From NCBI GenBank assembly GCA_045603545.1, contig JAZUMG010000004.1, positions 1-64,000 of the forward strand: a DNA stretch of 64,000 bases, read 5' to 3'. Source of the DNA: CAAGNP01 sp045603545 (GTDB lineage: Bacteria; Bacteroidota; Bacteroidia; Bacteroidales; UBA932). This document shows, piece by piece, positions 56,178 through 64,000 of the stretch. Position numbers and translations under genes: made by a program. Below the pieces are notes generated by a model that saw only the letters and a list, made by a program, of their open reading frames with translations, searched no databases and was not told the origin of the DNA. Positions within the stretch are counted from its first letter, which is position 1; each line of letters starts with the position of its first letter.

Positions 56178-57905
56178 TTACCAATTTTTCTCTTTCTGTT
56201 TTGATTTCAGTTTCTCAGCCTTCTCCTTATTCACCTTATCCTGAGTCTCTTTCTCCTTGTCCTCTATTGCCTGCAACATCTGCTGGGCAGTCTGCGGTGT
56301 TATCTTTGGGGGAGACTGCTGGTTCTGGGGCTGCTCATCCTGATCCTGGTTCTGATTCTTGTTCTGATCCTGGTTCTGGTCTTGTGGCTGCTCCTGAGGC
56401 TGCTGGTCCTGATTTTGATTCTGGTCCTGGTTCTGGTCCTGATTCTGCTGCTGTTGCTGTTGCTGGTTCTGCTGGTCTTCCAGCTTTTTCTGAGCATAAG
56501 CCAGATTGGACTTGGTCTCCATATCACCAGGATTTCTCCTTAGTGACTCCTTGAAAGCATCCACCGCCTCCTGGTACTTCTTCCCTTTAAGTGCAAGGTT
56601 ACCCACATTATGGTAGTAATCAGAGCCATTCTCCACGCCCTTATTCTGAAGAGTATCCTTCAATGCTCCATAATGCTTGGCTGCCTCCTCATAATTTTCA
56701 AGCTTGTACAAGGTATTGCCAAGGTTGTATTGCGAAGCTATGGAGGTAGAATCCTTCAGGACACCCCTTTTGAAATCAATCTCGGCCTGTTGGAAATCGC
56801 CATCATTGTATGCTCTGTTTCCTGCACGCACCTCCCTCTTGTCCACCTGTCCGAAAACCGGTGCAGAGAGGAGCATTGCCACCATAATTACTGCCACTCT
56901 ATTATCCATAAAAAGTTTTCTACGGTTTCTTCTGTTGTTTACAAGGAACTCAAGCATCAGGAAGAAAAGTGCAATCCCGAAGAAGTACATATACTGCTCA
57001 TCGTAAGCTTCAAACACCACATTTTCATACCTTTTGGCCTCCATATCCCTTATCTCGTCGATTATGGGGTTCAATCCGAATTCCGATGTTCCAGCCCTGA
57101 CATAGAGACCGTTGCCTGCCATTGCCACATCCCTGAGTGTCTTCTCATCAAGTCGGGTAACCACTATATTGCCATCCTTGTCCTTCATAAGTTCCCCATC
57201 TTTAGGAATAGGCTTACCTTCTGCTGATCCCACTCCGACACAAAAGACGCGGGCACCTACTGTAGTAGCATCCTTGGCAGCCTGGACAGGATCATCCTCG
57301 TGGTTCTCACCATCGGTAATGAGAATTATCGCCCTGCTGTTCTCACTGTCAGGGCTGAAACTCTTGACACAGGTCAATATGGCTTCACCGAGAGCTGTAC
57401 CCTGGACAGGGATGCTCTCTGTAGATATTGTATTGAGAAATATCTTGGCTGAGACATAGTCTGTGGTAATAGGGAGCTGCACAAAAGATTGCCCTGCAAA
57501 TACCACCAGACCTATTCTGTCATCCTGAAGTCTGTCCACCAGTTTTGAAATGGCCAGTTTGGCCCTCTCAAGACGATTGGGGTAATAATCCTCGGCAAGC
57601 ATTGAATTGGAGACATCCAGTGCAATCATAATCTCTGCACCGTTCACCTCCTGCTTTTTCAGTGTAGCACCTATCTGGGGCCTTGCAAGCCCCACTGCAA
57701 AGAAGAAAAATGCCACAGAGTAGAAAACGAGTTTCACCCACCCTTTCTTCGAAGATCTGTGGGGTGCGAGTCTTGCCACAAGTTCAGGATCCCCGAACTT
57801 GGCTACCCTCCTTTTTCTGGCACGGAGCATCACCCAGTACAGCAGGAAGAAAAATGGTATAAGGAAAACCAACAAAAGGTATTGTGCCTGTGCAAAATGT
57901 ATCAT
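56178..57905 (-). CDS. BatB-BatC fusion: VWA domain plus TPR and Gln/Asn-rich tail
   Basis: A 575-residue protein. Residues 1-330 are BatB: two N-terminal membrane helices, a VWA domain with the MIDAS motif DVSNSML near 92, and a further helix near 310. Residues about 340-470 are BatC: a new hydrophobic segment (VAVIMVAMLLSAPVFGQ) and TPRs (AYNDGDFQQAEIDFKRG, ASQYNLGNTLYKLENYEEAAKHYG). Residues about 475-540 are almost only Gln, Asn, Asp and Pro, then a charged end. In several Bacteroides these are two genes; here one frame joins them. Confidence 0.88.
   Translation of the reverse strand: MIHFAQAQYLLLVFLIPFFFLLYWVMLRARKRRVAKFGDPELVARLAPHRSSKKGWVKLVFYSVAFFFFAVGLARPQIGATLKKQEVNGAEIMIALDVSNSMLAEDYYPNRLERAKLAISKLVDRLQDDRIGLVVFAGQSFVQLPITTDYVSAKIFLNTISTESIPVQGTALGEAILTCVKSFSPDSENSRAIILITDGENHEDDPVQAAKDATTVGARVFCVGVGSAEGKPIPKDGELMKDKDGNIVVTRLDEKTLRDVAMAGNGLYVRAGTSEFGLNPIIDEIRDMEAKRYENVVFEAYDEQYMYFFGIALFFLMLEFLVNNRRNRRKLFMDNRVAVIMVAMLLSAPVFGQVDKREVRAGNRAYNDGDFQQAEIDFKRGVLKDSTSIASQYNLGNTLYKLENYEEAAKHYGALKDTLQNKGVENGSDYYHNVGNLALKGKKYQEAVDAFKESLRRNPGDMETKSNLAYAQKKLEDQQNQQQQQQQNQDQNQDQNQNQDQQPQEQPQDQNQDQNKNQNQDQDEQPQNQQSPPKITPQTAQQMLQAIEDKEKETQDKVNKEKAEKLKSKQKEKNW
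56326..56480 (-). repeat. Imperfect hexamer tandem repeat coding Gln/Asn-Asp
   Basis: Runs of CAGAAYCAGGAY units on the minus strand give the QNQDQN-rich tail of the BatB-BatC protein. Such repeats can expand or contract in frame. Confidence 0.7.
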
Positions 57906-58900
57906 TATACTAGCCTCCTCGCTCCAAATAATCGTAAAATAAGTTCAAGCAGCAATGCTGCCAATGCCACCAGGGCAAACCTGTTGAACTCCTCCTTATA
58001 CAGAGGGAAAGAGTCCACAGTGGTCCTGCTCTTCTCCATCTCATTGATCTGGCGGTAGATCTCGAGCAGTTTTGTATTGTCCGTAGCACGGAAATACTCA
58101 CCCCCTGTCTCTGATGCTATCTCCTTCAGCAGATCCTCATCTATTTCCACCTTCACCATCATCTCTTTCACTCCGTAAGGGGTCATCATAGGATATGGGG
58201 CCTCACCCATCGCACCGACACCTATGGTATAAACCCTGATGCCGTAGGTCTTGGCTATTTCGATAGCCATCTGGGGAGCAATCTCTCCCCTATTGTTTAC
58301 ACCATCGGTCAAAAGTATGATTACGCGGCTCTTTGCAGGGCTGTCCTTGAGTCTGGCCACAGCATTTGCCAGACCATTGCCAATGGCTGTACCATCCTCT
58401 ATTATTCCGCACTCCACCTCTTTCATAAGGTTGATAAGTGTAGGTCTGTCCGTGGTCAATGGGGACTGCGTAAAACTCTCACCTGCAAAGACCACAACAC
58501 CTATCCTGTCGGAAGGTCTCTCAGCAATGAACTGGATGGCAATATCTTTAGCTGCCCCTATCCTGTCCGGCTTGAAATCCCTCGCAAGCATACTTGTCGA
58601 AATATCCATCGCCAATACTATATCTATACCCTCGGAGTCTATCTTCTCAAAGGTAGAAGAGGATCTGGGTCTTGCTATTGCCACAATTATCGCCGCTACC
58701 GCAATGGATCTGAGTACAAATGGGAGGTGACGGAATATTTTGTGGAGCTGATTACCTTTGAATCTGTATGGTGCTGCAGATGAGACCGTCAAAGAGGGAT
58801 TCTTCTTCCGCATCTCTCTGAAGATATAGAGCCCCACCATAGGGATCAGCAGCAACTCAAGATAGAGGAGCCTGGGGTATTCAAAAAAGATGCTATCCAT
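57905..58900 (-). CDS. batA: BatA: VWA-domain membrane protein
   Basis: 331 residues from the ATG at 58900; the longer frame overlaps the previous gene by more than 50 bases. N-terminal membrane helices (LLYLELLLIPMVGLYIF and a second near 55), a VWA domain with MIDAS motif DISTSML near 95, and a C-terminal membrane helix (FALVALAALLLELILRLF). It is a paralogue of the BatB half. Its stop overlaps the next start by one base. Confidence 0.92.
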   Translation of the reverse strand: MDSIFFEYPRLLYLELLLIPMVGLYIFREMRKKNPSLTVSSAAPYRFKGNQLHKIFRHLPFVLRSIAVAAIIVAIARPRSSSTFEKIDSEGIDIVLAMDISTSMLARDFKPDRIGAAKDIAIQFIAERPSDRIGVVVFAGESFTQSPLTTDRPTLINLMKEVECGIIEDGTAIGNGLANAVARLKDSPAKSRVIILLTDGVNNRGEIAPQMAIEIAKTYGIRVYTIGVGAMGEAPYPMMTPYGVKEMMVKVEIDEDLLKEIASETGGEYFRATDNTKLLEIYRQINEMEKSRTTVDSFPLYKEEFNRFALVALAALLLELILRLFGARRLV

Positions 58901-59849
58901 GGGCCTCCTCCTCTTCAAGTTTGAAAATATATGTAGCGTTGACAAACCTTACCGCTACCGGTATTGCCCGCTCATTTTCCCCCTCTGTGGCTTTGTACTT
59001 GGCAAACTTCACCAAATCTGAGACAGAGAGGAGCTCTTTCAGCTCTTCCCATTCAGGGCCACTCAACTCTTTCGTTTCAAGTTCTCCCACTATCTCGGCA
59101 GTGGTCTTTTCAAATGTTGAAATTGAAAATCTCTCCTCAATATAGGCTCTGAGGGTATCTGTAATTTCGGTGTAATACTCTTTCTCCTTATTGTTCTGCC
59201 AAAGTTTCTTCCCCCTGATCTCCTCCAGTGAGCGGAGTGCAATTATATGTGCCGGCTCCTGCACTGCAGGTTTTCCGAGAAGGGACCTGTTCTCCCTCCT
59301 GTTCCTGACCATCCTGTATATGAAGTAGCCCAGTAGAATAATGGCCACACCCAATCCCACCCAGGGAATCACCTCTTTGAAAGTTACAGGGTATGTGATG
59401 GGCCCCTTGATGTCATACATCTGGTATGTAGCGGTGTCTATAGGGATGGTGGTTACTTCCAGGGTCCTCTCATTGATGACGATGGTATCCACCAGCTCCT
59501 CACCTTTGTAGAAATAGAATACCTGCCTTGGAAGATAATAAGAGCCGCTGTCAAATGAGGTGATTATTGCCTTCATATCGATATCATAGAACCCCTTCCT
59601 GGACTTCAATGTATCAAAAGTGTAATCACTTATCAGCTCCACCCCTGGAACAATCGGATTCAGCAGCGAATCGACCCATAATGTAAGATCCTTGGGGACA
59701 TTTATCCTGGCACCCCACTCCACCTGATCACCAATCAGGATGGTATCCCTGGAGAAAGTGCCCGAGACAAGTTCCTGGCCATCCATCTTCATGGCACCAA
59801 GAAGCATCACCAATGCAGCAACCGCTATATTTCTTATATATTTTCGCAT
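58893..59849 (-). CDS. Exported membrane protein of the Bat operon, DUF4381-like position
   Basis: A 318-residue protein: signal peptide, beta-rich periplasmic part about 25-170 (FSRDTILIGDQVEWGARINVP), one membrane helix near 175-195 (WVGLGVAIILLGYFIYRMV), and a cytoplasmic helical tail with KEYYTEITDTLRAYIEERFSI. This plan and the place between the DUF58 and batA genes match the variable member of Bat/MoxR-VWA operons. It overlaps batA and abuts the DUF58 gene. Confidence 0.75.
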   Translation of the reverse strand: MRKYIRNIAVAALVMLLGAMKMDGQELVSGTFSRDTILIGDQVEWGARINVPKDLTLWVDSLLNPIVPGVELISDYTFDTLKSRKGFYDIDMKAIITSFDSGSYYLPRQVFYFYKGEELVDTIVINERTLEVTTIPIDTATYQMYDIKGPITYPVTFKEVIPWVGLGVAIILLGYFIYRMVRNRRENRSLLGKPAVQEPAHIIALRSLEEIRGKKLWQNNKEKEYYTEITDTLRAYIEERFSISTFEKTTAEIVGELETKELSGPEWEELKELLSVSDLVKFAKYKATEGENERAIPVAVRFVNATYIFKLEEEEAHG

Positions 59850-60730
59850 TATCCTCTACTCTTGAACAGTGACACCAGCCCTTTGACATAATCCTCATCG
59901 GTTCTGATGCTCACACAGTCTACTTTATATTTTCTCAATGTGGACATAGTACGGTCATTAACCGTATCGTTCCACCCTTTGAAACTCTTTCTCCACTCTT
60001 TGTCCGAGGTGTTCACCCACATCTGCTCACCTGTCTCCCCATCCATCACATTCAGAAGTCCCACATCGGGTATCTCCCTCTCTCGTGGGTCATATATATT
60101 GATGGCAGATATATCGTGACGGTTCACAGCCACTTTCAGGGCATCTTCATACCTGGGATTTCCCTTGTCATCCACATCAAGAAGGTCTGAAAGGAGAAAT
60201 GCAGTACATTTCTTCTTGATGGCATTTGTAAGGAATCTGAGTGCTTCACCAATATTGGTCCCCTTCTCCTCCGGTTCAAATTCGATGAGCTCCCTTATGA
60301 TCCTCAGAAGATGGCTCCTACCCTTTTTCGGCGGGATAAATTTCTCCACCCTTGAGCTGAAGAAGAGTGCTCCCACCTTATCGTTATTGATCGATGCAGA
60401 GAATGAAAGCACCGCCGCCACCTCTGCCATAAGATCCTTTTTCATTTTCGATGAAGTTCCGAAAAATCTTGAACCGCTGACATCGACAAGGAGGACTACC
60501 GTAAGTTCCCTCTCCTCTTCAAAGACCTTGATGTATGGTGCACGGAGGCGGGCTGTCACATTCCAGTCCATATTCCTCACATCATCACCGTACTGATACT
60601 CCCTCACCTCACTGAAGGCCATACCCCTCCCTTTAAATGCCGAGTGGTACTCACCCGCAAATATCTGGTGGGACAGAGATCTGGTCTTGATCTCTATCTT
60701 TCTGACCTTCTTCAACAATTCGTTGTCCAT
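59849..60730 (-). CDS. DUF58 domain protein of the Bat operon
   Basis: A 293-residue protein with the DUF58 signature: AFKGRGMAFSEVREYQYGDDVRNMDWNVTARL, then VVLLVDVSGSRFFG, a VWA-like MIDAS variant. No membrane helices, so it is cytosolic and can meet the MoxR ATPase. The MoxR-DUF58-VWA set is a recognised chaperone-like module. It starts 20 bases after moxR and overlaps the next gene by one base. Confidence 0.92.
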   Translation of the reverse strand: MDNELLKKVRKIEIKTRSLSHQIFAGEYHSAFKGRGMAFSEVREYQYGDDVRNMDWNVTARLRAPYIKVFEEERELTVVLLVDVSGSRFFGTSSKMKKDLMAEVAAVLSFSASINNDKVGALFFSSRVEKFIPPKKGRSHLLRIIRELIEFEPEEKGTNIGEALRFLTNAIKKKCTAFLLSDLLDVDDKGNPRYEDALKVAVNRHDISAINIYDPREREIPDVGLLNVMDGETGEQMWVNTSDKEWRKSFKGWNDTVNDRTMSTLRKYKVDCVSIRTDEDYVKGLVSLFKSRG

Positions 60731-60750
60731 ATTCTCTCTAGAAAAAAATG

Positions 60751-61743
60751 TTAAGGAACCTCTACAGCATTGATTATTTCAGATATTATATTCTCTGTAG
60801 TGATATTTTCAGCTTCCGCCTCATATGTCAGGCCGATACGGTGTCTGAGAACCTCGTAGCATACAGCCCTCACATCCTCAGGTATCACATACCCTCTTCT
60901 CTTGATGAAAGCGTAAGCCTTGGCCGCCATTGCGAGTGAGATGGATGCACGTGGTGAACCTCCATAGGCGATAAGGTCTTTCAATTTTCCAAGTCCATAC
61001 TCCTCCGGGGTACGGGTAGCATAAACTATATCCACGATATATCTCTCAATCTTCTCATCCATATAAACCTCTTTCACCACTTCTCTTGCTCTGGCTATAT
61101 CCTCAGGTTTAAGTATTGGCTGCGCCTTCTGATAACCACCGCCATTGTTCATACGGATAATGAGCTTCTCCTCCTCCTTTTTGGGATATGTCACCACCAC
61201 CTTGAGCATAAATCGGTCCACCTGCGCCTCTGGAAGTGGATATGTACCCTCCTGCTCAATAGGGTTCTGAGTTGCGAGTACCAGGAATGGTTCAGGGAGT
61301 TTGAATGTCTCGTCTCCAATGGTCACCTGGCGCTCCTGCATAGCCTCCAGAAGTGCAGACTGCACCTTTGCAGGTGAACGGTTGATCTCATCGGCGAGAA
61401 TGAAGTTTGCGAAGATAGGACCTTTCTTGATCTGGAACTGCTCTGTTTTCTGACTGTAGATCATAGTTCCGAGCACATCGGCAGGCAAAAGGTCAGGGGT
61501 AAACTGTATTCTGTTGAACTTGGCATTCACACAGCTGGCAAGAGTATTGATTGCCAATGTCTTGGCCAATCCAGGCATACCTTCCAGAAGGATGTGTCCA
61601 TTTGCCAGAAGACCTATCATAAGGTTCTCCACCAGATGCTTCTGCCCTACAATCACCTTGTTCATCTCCATTGTGAGGAGATCCACAAATGAACTCTCGA
61701 GCTGAATACGTTCGTTCAATTCTTTAATGTTTACGGTATCCAT
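60751..61743 (-). CDS. moxR: MoxR-type AAA+ ATPase
   Basis: A 330-residue protein: the Walker A variant EGMPGLAKTLAI at about 54-65, Walker B FILADEINRSPAKVQSALLEAMQERQVT, ATQNPIEQEGTYPLPEAQLDRF-like sensor 1 and Arg-finger segment, and a C-terminal lid. MoxR proteins act with VWA proteins to load metals or remodel complexes. First gene of the Bat operon with a TAAATTTG box upstream. Confidence 0.95.
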   Translation of the reverse strand: MDTVNIKELNERIQLESSFVDLLTMEMNKVIVGQKHLVENLMIGLLANGHILLEGMPGLAKTLAINTLASCVNAKFNRIQFTPDLLPADVLGTMIYSQKTEQFQIKKGPIFANFILADEINRSPAKVQSALLEAMQERQVTIGDETFKLPEPFLVLATQNPIEQEGTYPLPEAQVDRFMLKVVVTYPKKEEEKLIIRMNNGGGYQKAQPILKPEDIARAREVVKEVYMDEKIERYIVDIVYATRTPEEYGLGKLKDLIAYGGSPRASISLAMAAKAYAFIKRRGYVIPEDVRAVCYEVLRHRIGLTYEAEAENITTENIISEIINAVEVP

Positions 61744-61781
61744 ATTAAAATATTTGTATTTTTGCGTAGTTTTTTAACCCA

Positions 61782-61789
61782 CAAATTTA
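61782..61789 (-). promoter_or_regulatory. -7 box TAAATTTG for the moxR-bat operon
   Basis: Minus-strand TAAATTTG about 40 bases before the moxR ATG; it overlaps the region upstream of the divergent truA gene. Confidence 0.55.
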
Positions 61790-61807
61790 GTAAAAATTTC
61801 TTTTCCG

Positions 61808-62602
61808 ATGAGGTATTTCTTATGCATATCGTACCGTGGAGCCGGATTCAGCGGATGGCAAATACAGGAAAATGCCAATACCATAGAGGCTGAAGTGGAG
61901 AAAACCCTCTCTACACTCCTTGGAGAGCCTATCGATGTGACAGGAGCAGGAAGGACCGACACAGGTGTGAATGCAAAGAACTTTTATGCCCATTTCGACT
62001 CCTCTTCCCAGGAGCTGGTCTCAAATCCGGAGAGGATAGTTTACAAAATGAATGCCATTCTCCCCTACGGGATATCGGCAAATTCAATAATCCCTGTACA
62101 CGACGGCGCCCACGCCAGATTTGATGCCACAAGCAGGACATACAAATACTATATTCATTGTTCAAAAGACCCATTTTGTGAAAGTTATTCGTATTTTTGC
62201 AAATTCGATCTTGACATCGATGCGATGAACCGGGGGGCCCAATATTTGCTGGGGAGAAAAGACTTCAGCAGCTTTGAGAAGCTCAATGGGGGAAATGCCA
62301 CCTCCATTTGTGATGTAACAGAGGCGAAATGGGAGATTTATGAACCTGTAGTGAGCGGGTGCGACAAGACAAAATATCTTGTCTTCACCATCACCGCCAA
62401 CAGGTTTCTGAGAAATATGGTAAGAGCTGTGGTGGGCTCATTGGTTGAGATCGGAAGGGGGAGAAAAAAAGCAGAATGGATATGCGAACTTCTGGAACAG
62501 AAAAACAGGTGTGCTGCGGGACAATCAGTTCCAGGGCACGCACTGTTCCTGGTAGATATCAAATATCCGTATATAACAGAAAACAATAAAATTCAACAAT
62601 AG
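61808..62602 (+). CDS. truA: tRNA pseudouridine(38-40) synthase
   Basis: A 264-residue protein: LCISYRGAGFSGWQIQENANTIEAEVEKTL, the catalytic loop GAGRTDTGVNA with the active Asp (the usual His is Asn), and FLRNMVRAVVGSLVEIGRGRKK. It modifies the anticodon arm of many tRNAs. Two bases ahead of exbB, so it leads that operon. Confidence 0.95.
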   Translation: MRYFLCISYRGAGFSGWQIQENANTIEAEVEKTLSTLLGEPIDVTGAGRTDTGVNAKNFYAHFDSSSQELVSNPERIVYKMNAILPYGISANSIIPVHDGAHARFDATSRTYKYYIHCSKDPFCESYSYFCKFDLDIDAMNRGAQYLLGRKDFSSFEKLNGGNATSICDVTEAKWEIYEPVVSGCDKTKYLVFTITANRFLRNMVRAVVGSLVEIGRGRKKAEWICELLEQKNRCAAGQSVPGHALFLVDIKYPYITENNKIQQ

Positions 62603-62604
62603 AT

Positions 62605-63300
62605 ATGTTTACACTACTACAAGCAAGTACTGAAGTTGTGGCACAGGAGGTTGTTGCTGCACAGGAACTCAATTTTTCTCTTTGGAACATGGCCGTAAAA
62701 GGTGGATGGCTTATGCTTGTCCTTCTTGGTCTGTCTGTCGCAGCCATCTACATCTTCGGTCAGAAATGGTGGGCAATCAGAAAGGCTGCCAACATTGACA
62801 AGAACTTCATGAACGAAATCCGCAACCTTATACACGAAGGGAAGATAACAGCTGCCATTGAGCTTTGCAAAAACGACAATTCGCCTATCGCACGTCTTGT
62901 AGAGAAGGGTATCGAAAGGATCGGACGTCCACTTTCAGACATTCAGGCAGCCGTAGAGAATACAGGCAATGTAGAGGTAGCAAAACTTGAGAAAAACCTC
63001 CCTATCCTTGCTACCATATCAGGTGGCGCACCTATGATCGGATTCCTGGGTACTGTAGCCGGTATGATACAGGCATTCTTCAACATGTCACAGGCCGGAA
63101 ACAATATCGACATCACCCTTCTCTCAAGCGGTATTTACACAGCAATGGTAACTACAGTAGGTGGTCTCTTTGTAGGTATCATCGCCTATTTCGGTTACAA
63201 CTACCTCACATCCAAGATCTCTGACTTGGTATTCATGATGGAGAGCACCACCATCGAATTTATGGATATGCTTCACGAACCTGCTGACACCATCAGATAA
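62605..63300 (+). CDS. exbB: ExbB/TolQ-type proton channel protein
   Basis: A 231-residue protein with three membrane helices (about 34-52, 130-155 and 172-195). The conserved MotA/TolQ/ExbB block is PILATISGGAPMIGFLGTVAGMIQAFFNM and YTAMVTTVGGLFVGIIAYFGYNYL. With ExbD it uses the proton gradient to power TonB and outer-membrane uptake. Two bases before exbD. Confidence 0.95.
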   Translation: MFTLLQASTEVVAQEVVAAQELNFSLWNMAVKGGWLMLVLLGLSVAAIYIFGQKWWAIRKAANIDKNFMNEIRNLIHEGKITAAIELCKNDNSPIARLVEKGIERIGRPLSDIQAAVENTGNVEVAKLEKNLPILATISGGAPMIGFLGTVAGMIQAFFNMSQAGNNIDITLLSSGIYTAMVTTVGGLFVGIIAYFGYNYLTSKISDLVFMMESTTIEFMDMLHEPADTIR

Positions 63301-63302
63301 TT

Positions 63303-63716
63303 ATGGCAATCAAACGTAGAAACAAAGTGGATGCGAGCTTCTCTATGTCGTCAATGACCGATATAGTGTTCCTGTTGCTTATTTTCTTTCTGGTAACATC
63401 AACACTTGTCAATCCAAACGCATTGAAGCTTCTCCTGCCCAAGAGCACAAATCAGGTCTCTGCAAAAGCTACCGTAAGTGTTTCCATCAAACACTACCAA
63501 AGGAGCAATACATTCTCATACCACATAAACGGTAAAGAGAAGCCCATCAAATTCAGCGAAGTGGAGGAGTCACTGCAGTCCATCCTCCAGAATGAAGAGG
63601 ATCCGACTTTCTCCATATATGCAGATAAAACTGTCCCTATCGAACACGTAGTGGACCTTATGAACATAGCCAAACGCAATAAATACAAAGTCATCCTGGC
63701 AACTTCACCAGAATAA
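63303..63716 (+). CDS. exbD: ExbD/TolR-type protein
   Basis: A 137-residue protein: basic start, one membrane helix (MTDIVFLLLIFFLVTSTL) with the essential Asp at its beginning, then a periplasmic domain ending in VEHVVDLMNIAKRNKYKVILAT. Partner of ExbB. Its stop codon overlaps the next ATG by one base. Confidence 0.95.
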   Translation: MAIKRRNKVDASFSMSSMTDIVFLLLIFFLVTSTLVNPNALKLLLPKSTNQVSAKATVSVSIKHYQRSNTFSYHINGKEKPIKFSEVEESLQSILQNEEDPTFSIYADKTVPIEHVVDLMNIAKRNKYKVILATSPE

Positions 63717-64000
63717 TGGTCAGACATCACGACAAATATGCCTCACCTTTCGAGAAGAAAGGACGATGGATAGGAATCGCCATGACGGTACTTATCCATG
63801 TGGGGCTGTTGTTTGTCTCATTCAGGGCCGGTCTGAAATATATTTATCCTCCACCAGAGGAGCTTGGTATTCTGCTCGAGTTTGAACATGATGAGCCGAA
63901 ACCTGTTCAGGTGACCACAGGGACAGAGCCCCGCGCCCAGGAGGCCAATCCAGAAAATGACATCAGACTAGTCCAGAGGTCAGAAGCGCCTGTACAAGGT
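63716..64000 (+). CDS. TonB-family energy transducer (partial, runs off the window)
   Basis: 95 codons to the window edge with no stop. A basic start (KYASPFEKKGRWIG), one membrane helix (IAMTVLIHVGLLFVSF), then a Pro/Glu/Lys-rich stretch (YPPPEELGILLEFEHDEPKPVQ), the layout of TonB N termini. It is coupled to exbD by a TAATG overlap, giving a standard exbB-exbD-tonB order. The C-terminal domain is outside the window. Confidence 0.85.
   Translation, partial: MVRHHDKYASPFEKKGRWIGIAMTVLIHVGLLFVSFRAGLKYIYPPPEELGILLEFEHDEPKPVQVTTGTEPRAQEANPENDIRLVQRSEAPVQG

Noticed and set aside
1..64000. CRISPR arrays
   Set aside because: No set of regularly spaced direct repeats with unique spacers was seen; the repeats present are palindromes, RHS copies or coding repeats.

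Overview
The window reads as chromosomal DNA of a member of the Bacteroidota, most likely order Bacteroidales. The support is: promoters of the TTTG / TAnnTTTG type with almost no Shine-Dalgarno sequences; a complete Bat (aerotolerance) operon; a PF14905-type outer-membrane receptor; GLUG-repeat and fimbrillin-like lipoproteins; an UpxY-like NusG paralogue; type B L31; a Bacteroid-trp style leader; and RHS proteins of the Bacteroidetes kind. I cannot name a genus from this stretch.

Layout. 1-7.5 kb: tRNA-Leu(GAG), small unknown genes, a lipoprotein peptide deformylase, reverse rubrerythrin, an 822-residue GLUG lipoprotein preceded by a 37-residue ORF, then an Abi/HEPN gene in hairpin-rich DNA next to tRNA-Arg(ACG). 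7.5-19.2 kb: housekeeping genes (rplS, anmK, an M23 peptidase, dnaJ, grpE, an LPP20 lipoprotein, fba, gmk, nadD, a pseudouridine synthase, panB, dnaK). 19.4-20.8 kb: a trp attenuator in front of a lone trpB. 20.8-25.2 kb: five co-directional genes for exported proteins that look like an undescribed envelope complex with LPP20-, CsgG- and FlgT-like parts. 25.3-36.5 kb: M28 peptidase, nagA with a tandem pseudo-nagA, LOG protein, aminotransferase, queD, polA, rsmG, rpmH, a PASTA protein and an RluD-type enzyme. 36.6-45.5 kb: outer-membrane barrel protein, then a compact minus-strand operon (ATPase, Sir2, NusG-like, PQQ/phosphoesterase, serS, ruvC). 45.6-46.3 kb: rplU-rpmA. 46.3-50.7 kb: an AT-rich, decayed RHS polymorphic-toxin locus with repeated core fragments. 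50.7-64 kb: rpmE2, a NamZ-like protein, glmM, the moxR-DUF58-bat operon, truA, and the start of an exbB-exbD-tonB operon.

How genes work together. AnmK, NamZ-like DUF1343, NagA and GlmM are all steps of peptidoglycan amino-sugar turnover, spread over the window. GrpE and DnaJ are linked, while DnaK stands alone with its own promoter region. The trpB gene appears to be controlled by ribosome stalling at tandem Trp codons. The RHS locus holds a toxin tip with an L,D-transpeptidase-like signature overlapping an SH3-like lipoprotein gene (candidate immunity), bounded by two 96-base copies of the RHS core that could allow tip exchange.

Limits: families were assigned by reading motifs, with no database search. 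Promoters and hairpins are pattern matches, not measured sites.
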